Source: JALZAH01 sp051000755 (lineage in GTDB: Bacteria > Actinomycetota > Acidimicrobiia > Acidimicrobiales > Palsa-688). From it: DNA of 24,687 nt. The stretch covers positions 1-24,687 of the forward strand of contig JBPCNZ010000030.1 in assembly GCA_051000755.1 (NCBI GenBank), given 5' to 3'. The position numbers and the translations under genes are program-made. The notes beneath the pieces are model-generated. The model searched no databases, had not been told where the DNA came from, and saw only the letters and a list, made by a program, of their open reading frames with translations. Below are positions 7,704 through 13,208 of the stretch, piece after piece (the stretch's first letter is position 1; every line of letters begins with the position of its first letter).

Positions 7704-8329
7704 CGGTCACCACCAACCCCCCCGGCACGACCACCGGTCCCGAGCCTTCGTCCGGGGGGCCCCGCCGTCGCGTTGTCCTCTGGGCGTCGCTGTCGGTGGC
7801 CGTTGTGCTCGCCGTGCTCGTGGCGGTGCTGGCCACCAGCGGTCCGGCCAGCCAGGTCAACGCCAAGAGCCCCCTCATCGGCAAGCCGGCGCCGCCCATC
7901 GGTGGCCCCAACCTCCTCGCCTACCCAGGCGCCCCGCCCACCGCCACCATGGCCGGGCCCCCGGGGCATTGGGTCCTCGTGAACTTCGCCGCCAGCTGGT
8001 GCGTCCCGTGCCAGCAGGAGACGCCCCAGCTGCTCACCTTCGCCGCCCGCCACGCCTCGACGGGTGACGCCCAGATCATCACCGTTGCCTATCAGGAGGG
8101 CGACGAGCGGACCTTGGCCTCCTTCCTCCAGTCCCGTCACGGCACCTGGCCGGTGATTGACGACAACGGGGCCAAGGTCAGCTACGGTGTCACCGGCATC
8201 CCCGAGTCCTACCTCATCGATCCGCAGGGGACGGTCGTGGCCAAGCTGGTCAACGGGGTCGTCGCCGACCAGCTCGACGCCATCATCGCCCCGTTCGCGC
8301 CGTCGAGCACCACCGGCGGGTCATCCTGA
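7700..8329 (+). CDS. ccmG: Membrane-anchored thioredoxin CcmG/ResA/TlpA-like
   Basis: A 209-residue thiol-disulfide oxidoreductase. An N-terminal anchor (about residues 24-46, VVLWASLSVAVVLAVLVAVL) is followed by a TlpA/DsbE-type thioredoxin fold. The active site is WCVPC (C101 and C104) in the context NFAASWCVPCQQETPQL, and the cis-proline region reads GVTGIPESYLIDPQG. Role: keeps the apocytochrome CXXCH cysteines, or CcmH, reduced, with electrons from CcdA. It begins in an ATGA overlap with ccmF and is followed after 2 nt by ccmH. The AASWCVPC wording is as in ResA/TlpA relatives; position in the ccm operon makes CcmG the functional name. Confidence 0.92.
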   Translation: MTVTTNPPGTTTGPEPSSGGPRRRVVLWASLSVAVVLAVLVAVLATSGPASQVNAKSPLIGKPAPPIGGPNLLAYPGAPPTATMAGPPGHWVLVNFAASWCVPCQQETPQLLTFAARHASTGDAQIITVAYQEGDERTLASFLQSRHGTWPVIDDNGAKVSYGVTGIPESYLIDPQGTVVAKLVNGVVADQLDAIIAPFAPSSTTGGSS

Positions 8330-8331
8330 AC

Positions 8332-8886
8332 ATGGTCACCGCCTCCGCCCCAACAACGTCGGCGTCACCCCGTGGCTCCGTCCTGCGCCGCTGGGGCCCC
8401 TGGCTGGTCATCGCCGTCGTCGTCATCGTCGCCGGCGTGGTCGGCCTCCAGCGGAGCAGTCACCCGTCCCTCGACCAGCGCACCCTCAGTGTCGCCGGCC
8501 AGGTCCGCTGCCCCGTCTGCAACGGCCAGAGCGTGGCCCAGTCCGATGCCCCGCCCTCGTTGGCCATCCGCAGCCAGATCCGCACCGAGCTGGCCGCCCG
8601 TCAGTCGCCCCGCGCGATCCTCGCCGGGATCGTCAGGAATTACGGGTCCGGCATCCTCGAGAGGCCCCGAGCCAACGGCGTCGGCCTGATCGTGTGGGTG
8701 GTGCCCGTCCTGGCTGTGGCCGCTGCGATCGTCGGGCTAATCCTGGCCTTTCGCCGCTGGCGGCCGGCGGCGGTCAACGGGCCCGGGGCCAGCGACACCG
8801 ACCGGAAGCTGGTGGGTGAGGCCCTCCGCTCCCCGTCCTCGCCTGCGTCGCCACCGTCCTCGGCCCGGGCGGACCCGGCGTCATGA
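8332..8886 (+). CDS. ccmH: Cytochrome c maturation protein CcmH
   Basis: A 184-residue protein with an N-terminal helix (about 22-40), a small three-helix redox domain and a second helix (about 115-140, VGLIVWVVPVLAVAAAIVGLIL). The redox motif is VRCPVCNGQSVAQSDA, matching the CcmH/NrfF/CycL L-R-C-x-x-C pattern; C60 and C63 are the redox pair that handles the apocytochrome cysteines. The stretch IRTELAARQSPRAILAGIVRNYG fits the rest of the family domain. It corresponds to the N-terminal half of the fused E. coli CcmH; the TPR half is the separate next gene. The C-terminal 45 residues are hydrophilic and Ser/Pro/Ala-rich. The ATG lies 2 nt after ccmG, and the stop overlaps ccmI as ATGA. Confidence 0.92.
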   Translation: MVTASAPTTSASPRGSVLRRWGPWLVIAVVVIVAGVVGLQRSSHPSLDQRTLSVAGQVRCPVCNGQSVAQSDAPPSLAIRSQIRTELAARQSPRAILAGIVRNYGSGILERPRANGVGLIVWVVPVLAVAAAIVGLILAFRRWRPAAVNGPGASDTDRKLVGEALRSPSSPASPPSSARADPAS

Positions 8887-9851
8887 GCGCACAGGGCACG
8901 GTCCCCGGCCGGCGTCGGCCGACGCCCGGCGAGGTGGTGGTGGTGCCGCCCGAGGACGACGCCATCGATGATCCCCATTCCGTCGATGCGTCCCCGGGCG
9001 AGCCGGATGCCCTGACGGTCCGACCCCGGTCAGTCCTCGAAGAGGAGCGGGAGTTCTTCCTTCGCTCCCTACGTGACCTCGAAGTCGAACACGACGCCGG
9101 CGACATCGACGACGCCGACTTCGGCGCCCTGAAAGATGACTACACCGTCCGGGCCGCAGCCGTGATCCGTCAGTTGGCCGGGGATGGTCAAGCCCCATCG
9201 GGCTCCGGCGCGGCCACCGGGTCACGGGCGTCGGAACCGAGCCCGTCTGCTGCGCAAGGGTCCCCGCCAGTGGCGGCGCCAGCGTCGCGCCAGGCCCGCT
9301 GGCCGCGACGGTGGCGGTGGACCGCGGGCGTGGTCGTCGCTGTGGCTGCCGGGTCGCTGGCCGGCTTGGCGGTGCACCGAGGCTCCGGCGCCCGCATGCC
9401 CGGCCAGACCGTGTCGGGCGCGCCCGTCGGCGCCGCCAAGGACGCCCAGCTCCTCGCCCGGGCCCAGAAGGCGGCGGCCGCCGGCGACGCCGTCACCGCC
9501 TTGAAGGACTGCCGGATCATCCTGGCCGACGACCCGAACCAGGCCCAGGCCCTGGCCGAACAGGGGTGGCTGCTGGCCCAGACCCAGCAGCGCAGCCTTC
9601 AGACCCAGGGACTCGGGGACCTGACCCGAGCCGTCGCCCTGGCCCCAACCGACGAGGTTGCCCACCTCTACCGTGGCATCGTCCTGCTCGACGTCGGCCG
9701 CAAGGCCGAGGGGGTCACCGATCTCCAGTGGTACCTCGATCACAACCCCGACCCTCAGGTGAAAGGGCGCGTCGAGGCGGCGTTGGTCCAGGCGCTCGCC
9801 GGGAACACGGCGCCGGCGCCGAGTGGGCTGACTCCGACGTCGGCCCCTTAG
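8883..9851 (+). CDS. ccmI: Cytochrome c biogenesis factor CcmI-like TPR protein
   Basis: A 322-residue protein at the end of the operon, expected to capture apocytochrome c and present it to CcmF/CcmH. The segment EEEREFFLRSLRDLEVEHDAGDIDDADF (about 52-79) resembles the cytoplasmic CcmI motif in which a leucine-rich helix is followed by G-x-I-x-x-x-x-[FY]. A single transmembrane helix lies at about 141-162, and the C-terminal 130 residues look like TPR repeats (LLARAQKAAAAGDAVTALKDC; ALAEQGWLLAQTQQRSLQTQ; VAHLYRGIVLLDVGRKAEGV). Unlike typical CcmI it has no N-terminal transmembrane helix before the motif. It starts in an ATGA overlap with ccmH, and only 16 nt separate its stop from the convergent next gene. 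Confidence 0.82.
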   Translation: MSAQGTVPGRRRPTPGEVVVVPPEDDAIDDPHSVDASPGEPDALTVRPRSVLEEEREFFLRSLRDLEVEHDAGDIDDADFGALKDDYTVRAAAVIRQLAGDGQAPSGSGAATGSRASEPSPSAAQGSPPVAAPASRQARWPRRWRWTAGVVVAVAAGSLAGLAVHRGSGARMPGQTVSGAPVGAAKDAQLLARAQKAAAAGDAVTALKDCRIILADDPNQAQALAEQGWLLAQTQQRSLQTQGLGDLTRAVALAPTDEVAHLYRGIVLLDVGRKAEGVTDLQWYLDHNPDPQVKGRVEAALVQALAGNTAPAPSGLTPTSAP

Positions 9852-9867
9852 CAGCGGGACCTCGGCC

Positions 9868-10809
9868 TCAGCCCGTGGGGAGCCGGCCGCGGCGGGCCAG
9901 GTGCCGATAGGTGGCGGCGATCCGGTCCAAGACCTGGTCGGATTCATGGACGACCTGGACCCAGGTGAAGATCAGGAGGGTCCAGTCGACGACCAGTCGG
10001 TTTCGTCGCTCGTGATCGTGACGGAGTTGCTCAGCGGTGGAATGCCAGACGTAGCCGTCGACCTCTGCGGCCAGCCCCACGTCGGGCCAGGCGTAGTCGA
10101 GACGGTACCGGCCTCCCTCGACGGTGACCTCCGGTCGGGGAGGAGGAATGGCATGGGTGCGTTCGAGCTTGCGAAGGAGGCGACCCATATGTGCTTCAAG
10201 GACACTGGGTGTCGGTCCTTCGAGGTGACCTCGAAGGACGAGTCGGTGGCGGAGGTTTCCGACCCCTGGCTGCCGGCCCCGGGGTTGTGGCCTGGTGGCA
10301 TCGTCCAGACGTCCGACGCTGACCAGGCGAAGACTGAGGGCGCGGTCGATCAACACGTCGAGCGGTTTGCCCCCGGTTGTCGTTGCCAGGTCGACAAGGG
10401 TGCGGACCGGGTCGGTTATGGGAAACCCTGCCTGCTGGCGTTGGACGGGTGGGTTCCTGGTGGAATGGATCGCGCCCAGGGGTCGGTGGATCTTCCGACC
10501 ATGAGGGATGGTGATGCTCGGGAGTTGGGGCGCAGGCTCGACCAGCTTCCAGAGCCATGCTGCCGATCGATGCGACACGACCGCGTCAGGGCCAGCGACA
10601 AGGAGTGCGGCGCCCAGGCTGGTTCGCGGGTTCGCCGGCCAGGACGGGTCGACGAAGACACCGGCAGCCAGTCGGTGCAACCCTCCTGATTCCACCAACC
10701 GGTAAAGGGCGGAACTGGAGATGCCCAGGCGTCTGGCCTGTGTGCCACTGACGATCCCGTCATGGGCGCGCAGCCAAACATCCAGCACTCTCCGGGTGTC
10801 CTTCTGCAC
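9868..10809 (-). CDS. AbiEi-like antitoxin domain fused to a DUF559/Vsr-like nuclease domain
   Basis: A 313-residue protein. The N-terminal about 60 residues form a winged-helix resembling AbiEi/type IV antitoxin domains (VSGTQARRLGISSSALYRLVESGGLHRLAAGVFVD), followed by an AbiEi-like middle part (ALLVAGPDAVVSHRSAAWLW; ITDPVRTLVDLA). The C-terminal about 100 residues look like a PD-(D/E)XK-type fold of the DUF559/Vsr group: RYRLDYAWPDVGLAAEVDGYVWH, with D and E-x-D positioned as catalytic residues, then LRHDHERRNRLVVDWTLLIFTW. Such fusions are common orphan paralogues in actinobacterial genomes; whether they act as antitoxin, nuclease or regulator is not known to me. The start may be the GTG at 10809 or the GTG at 10788. 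Base composition looks less GC-rich than its neighbours, which hints at transfer. Confidence 0.75.
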   Translation of the reverse strand: MQKDTRRVLDVWLRAHDGIVSGTQARRLGISSSALYRLVESGGLHRLAAGVFVDPSWPANPRTSLGAALLVAGPDAVVSHRSAAWLWKLVEPAPQLPSITIPHGRKIHRPLGAIHSTRNPPVQRQQAGFPITDPVRTLVDLATTTGGKPLDVLIDRALSLRLVSVGRLDDATRPQPRGRQPGVGNLRHRLVLRGHLEGPTPSVLEAHMGRLLRKLERTHAIPPPRPEVTVEGGRYRLDYAWPDVGLAAEVDGYVWHSTAEQLRHDHERRNRLVVDWTLLIFTWVQVVHESDQVLDRIAATYRHLARRGRLPTG

Positions 10810-10827
10810 TATTACATACTATTACAT
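10808..10827 (-). repeat. Perfect tandem 10-bp AT-rich repeat at the promoter/start of the AbiEi-like gene
   Basis: The plus strand reads actattacat twice without a gap (10808-10817, 10818-10827), continuing into atattgtt. On the minus strand this is tatgtaatag twice, immediately before and touching the first possible GTG start. A 10-bp period is one helical turn, as expected for paired operator half-sites, and tatgta could also serve as a -10. It is one of the most AT-rich stretches in the window. Confidence 0.75.
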
Positions 10828-10942
10828 ATTGTTCCATGCTCAGCAAATCGGAGACAGCCACAATGCGTGGAGATGGCGGGGGGCCAGCGCAGGGGGCGCC
10901 GGGGGGCGGCAGCGGCAGCTCCGGCGGGCGGGCGAGCCGGCC

Positions 10943-12157
10943 TTACCCGGCCAGGGCCCGCAGCCGGCCGATCACCTGAGGCAGAACCCGTGCCGCCAGG
11001 GCGATCTCGTCGTCGGTGGTCGTCCACCCCACCGACAACCGAAGGCTGCGCTCCGCGGGGAGGCCCATGGCGGCGAGGACCGGGGAGGGTTCGAGCAGCT
11101 CCGAGGAACACGAGCTCCCCGAATGGGCGGCCACGCCGGCCTGATCGAGGCCGAGGAGCACGCCCTCCGCCTCGACCCCGGCGATATCCAGGCAGAGGAG
11201 GTGGGCGATGGCACCGCCGGGGTCGGCCGGACCGATCGCCGAGACCCCGTCGATGGCCAGGGCGGCGTCACGGAGGATGGCAATCTGGTGCCGGGCCCGG
11301 GCCGCTTCCGTGAGAAGTCGGGTCCCGTCCTCGGCTACCTCGCCCAGGGCCGACACTGCGGCGGCGAAGCCGATGGCGGCGGCCACGTTCTCCATGCCGG
11401 CCCGTCGCGCCCGTTCCTGGGATCCGCCCACCAGCATGGGGGTGAACCTCCGCCCCCGCCGGACGAGCAACGCGCCGATGCCCGGTGGACCGCCGAGCTT
11501 GTGGGCCGACACCGAGAGGAGGTCGGCGCCCAGGGCATCGAAGTCGATCGGGACCCGCCCGGCGGCCGTCGCCGCGTCGACGTGGACGGTGATCCCCCGC
11601 TCCCGGCAGGCGGCCACGATCTCGGTGACGGGCTGGAGGGCGCCGACCTCCTGGTTGGCCCACTGACCGTGGACAAGGGCGGTGTCGGGCCCGATGGCGG
11701 CGATGACCTCCGCGGGGCGGATGCGACCTTCGGCATCGGCCCCGACCCAGGTGACCTGGCCCGCAAGGCGGGCGGTGGCGTCGCGGACGGCTGCGTGTTC
11801 GACCTCGGACACGATCGCATGGCCGCCCGTGGCCCCAGGCCCGGCAGGCCCGGGCCCAGCGTGCTCGGGCCCGGCGGGCCCTGACCCGGCGGGGGAGGAA
11901 GCTCCAGAGAGGGCACCGAAGACAGCGGCGTGGATGGCCTCGGTGGCACCGGAGGTGAAGATCACCTGCCGGGATCGGGTGCCAAACGCGGCCGCCACCG
12001 AGCTGCGGGCGTCCTCGAGGGCGACGCGTGCCATCCGCCCCTCGGTGTGGACCCGGCCGGGGTCGGCGCTGCTCATCCAGGGGAGCATGGCCTCGAGCAC
12101 CGACGGGCGCAGCGGGGTGGTCGACGCGTGGTCGAGGTAGGCCCGCACCCCGGTCAC
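10943..12157 (-). CDS. Class I (IscS/NifS-like) cysteine desulfurase
   Basis: A 404-residue PLP enzyme that removes sulfur from cysteine as an enzyme-bound persulfide for Fe-S clusters, thio-cofactors or tRNA thiolation. Motifs: YLDHASTTPLRPSV at the N-terminus, FTSGATEAIHAAV, VHVDAATAAGRVPID, the PLP lysine K220 in SVSAHKLGGPPG and the catalytic C350 in HSGSSCSSELLEPSPVLAAMG. The long catalytic loop with LEPS is class I (IscS/NifS), not SufS. An insertion at about residues 84-112 is almost entirely Gly/Pro/Ala. Two in-frame GTG starts are possible, 12157 and 12148; both lie inside or beside a tandem repeat and neither has a clear Shine-Dalgarno. It follows the SufR-like regulator by 62 nt on the same strand, so the two are probably co-transcribed. 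Confidence 0.92.
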   Translation of the reverse strand: MTGVRAYLDHASTTPLRPSVLEAMLPWMSSADPGRVHTEGRMARVALEDARSSVAAAFGTRSRQVIFTSGATEAIHAAVFGALSGASSPAGSGPAGPEHAGPGPAGPGATGGHAIVSEVEHAAVRDATARLAGQVTWVGADAEGRIRPAEVIAAIGPDTALVHGQWANQEVGALQPVTEIVAACRERGITVHVDAATAAGRVPIDFDALGADLLSVSAHKLGGPPGIGALLVRRGRRFTPMLVGGSQERARRAGMENVAAAIGFAAAVSALGEVAEDGTRLLTEAARARHQIAILRDAALAIDGVSAIGPADPGGAIAHLLCLDIAGVEAEGVLLGLDQAGVAAHSGSSCSSELLEPSPVLAAMGLPAERSLRLSVGWTTTDDEIALAARVLPQVIGRLRALAG

Positions 12158-12196
12158 GCAAGCACCGTGGTCACGCGGGCACCGTGGTCACGCGGG
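12146..12196 (-). repeat. Three tandem 17-bp direct repeats at the cysteine desulfurase start
   Basis: On the plus strand the units are caccccggtcacgcaag (12146-12162), caccgtggtcacgcggg (12163-12179) and caccgtggtcacgcggg (12180-12196); the last two are identical. On the minus strand each reads as GCGTGACC followed by a (C/G)GGTG end, so every copy supplies a GTG. The first unit contains the chosen start codon. The core resembles the 2671-2715 repeat. Confidence 0.75.
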
Positions 12197-12219
12197 CCCA
12201 GCGATCGCCGGGATGGGGC

Positions 12220-13062
12220 TCAGACGACGGTGACGCACGCGGCGTCGCCCAGGGCCCGCGACGACTCCATGGCCGGGACGGCTTTGCCGTACAGCCCGGC
12301 CAGCATCCCTCGCACCATGCCCCGGTCGACGGCACAGATGACCGGATGTTGCTGGGCGGTGTCGAAGAACGGGCAGCTGTCCCGGATCAGGGCCACCGAG
12401 TTCTCCCGGGCGTCGGCATGAGCGGCGAACCCGTGGGCGGTGAGGGCGTCGGCGATGGCGTGCAGGGCGGCGCGGAACGACCGTTGCCCCCCGGAGCTGC
12501 CCATCTGGGTGGCGAGCAGACGGCCGTAGTCCTCACCGACCTCCTCGGCCATGCACTCGGCATCGGCCGGCGGGACGAGGGCCAAGGCCCGCCCGAGGAG
12601 GAGCACGAGCAGGTCGTCGCTGCGTCGCGGCGCCTCGACTCCGACCGCCCGGTTGGAAGCCCGGTAGCGCTTCGACGGGCGACCGACGCTGCCGCTTGCC
12701 GACCGCTCGGTGTAGACCTCCACATAGCCCCCGGAGACAAGCTTGTCGAGGTGGTGGCGGGCCACGTTCGAGTGCAGATCGAAGTGCTGGGCGACCTCCG
12801 AGGCGGTGGTGCCATCCGCCCCCTCTCTGACGTGGAGGTAGATGCGGCGCCGGGTCGGGTCCCCGAACGCGGAGGTGACGGCGCTGACCGCGGCGGAGAA
12901 CTCAGCGTCGGTCAGGACCACGTCCTCCTTGGCCTGGTCCTCCTGGCCAGGGCCCGGCGCGGCGCCGTCCTCCGCCGGTGAAAGGGCGGGCCGCCGGGCC
13001 GTGACCGAGACGGGTACGGCCCTGACCGACGACTCCGCCACCCTTCCCCGTAGTGATGTCAC
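12220..13062 (-). CDS. sufR: SufR-like Fe-S-sensing winged-helix repressor
   Basis: A 280-residue regulator if it starts at the GTG at 13062. After a disordered Ala/Pro-rich N-terminal stretch of about 45 residues comes a winged-helix domain (DPTRRRIYLHVREG, then TASEVAQHFDLHSNVARHHLDKLVSGGYVEV). The C-terminal effector domain ends with three cysteines spaced C-x12-C-x32-C (C230, C243, C276; context RDSCPFFDT and HPVICAVDRG), as in SufR repressors, where they bind an Fe-S cluster. An ATG at 13092 also exists, but the TAGGAT hexamer 7 nt before the GTG suggests a leaderless start. Context supports the role: cysteine desulfurase lies immediately downstream and Mrp is divergent. sufBCD genes are not in the window. 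Confidence 0.85.
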   Translation of the reverse strand: MTSLRGRVAESSVRAVPVSVTARRPALSPAEDGAAPGPGQEDQAKEDVVLTDAEFSAAVSAVTSAFGDPTRRRIYLHVREGADGTTASEVAQHFDLHSNVARHHLDKLVSGGYVEVYTERSASGSVGRPSKRYRASNRAVGVEAPRRSDDLLVLLLGRALALVPPADAECMAEEVGEDYGRLLATQMGSSGGQRSFRAALHAIADALTAHGFAAHADARENSVALIRDSCPFFDTAQQHPVICAVDRGMVRGMLAGLYGKAVPAMESSRALGDAACVTVV

Positions 13063-13065
13063 GCC

Positions 13066-13078
13066 CGGTATCCTACCG
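13066..13078 (-). promoter_or_regulatory. sufR leaderless -10 element overlapped by a palindrome
   Basis: The minus strand has TAGGAT (13075-13070), ending 7 nt before the GTG at 13062, the geometry of a leaderless actinobacterial promoter. The same bases form a perfect inverted repeat CGGTA-tcc-TACCG (13066-13078). A second short palindrome GTGA-tg-TCAC (13053-13062) covers the start codon. Occupation by a repressor, plausibly SufR itself, would block transcription; that is inference. Confidence 0.55.
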
Positions 13079-13144
13079 AGTGCCCCCGCCAAAGGCCTCC
13101 GCTCCGCTGGGGGCGGGTTGCGGCGAAGTGCATCAGGGCCCGGG

Positions 13145-13150
13145 TAGGGT
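13145..13150 (+). promoter_or_regulatory. Candidate -10 element for mrp
   Basis: TAGGGT lies in the divergent intergenic region, about 59 nt before the mrp ATG. TTGCGG at 13118-13123 is the nearest -35-like hexamer, but the 21-nt spacing is poor. Confidence 0.3.
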
Positions 13151-13208
13151 CGCCGCCCGGTTCTCCGACCGCAGCGGTGGACACCCGGCGACGAGGAGGA
13201 CCCGACGA

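Noticed and set aside
9868..10809. A complete type IV toxin-antitoxin pair
   Set aside because: No AbiEii-like nucleotidyltransferase gene lies on either side; the flanking genes are ccmI and cysteine desulfurase.
10808..10827. CRISPR-like array
   Set aside because: The repeat is 10 bp with no spacers and only two copies; no cas gene is nearby. The 15- and 17-bp repeats elsewhere are likewise contiguous without spacers.
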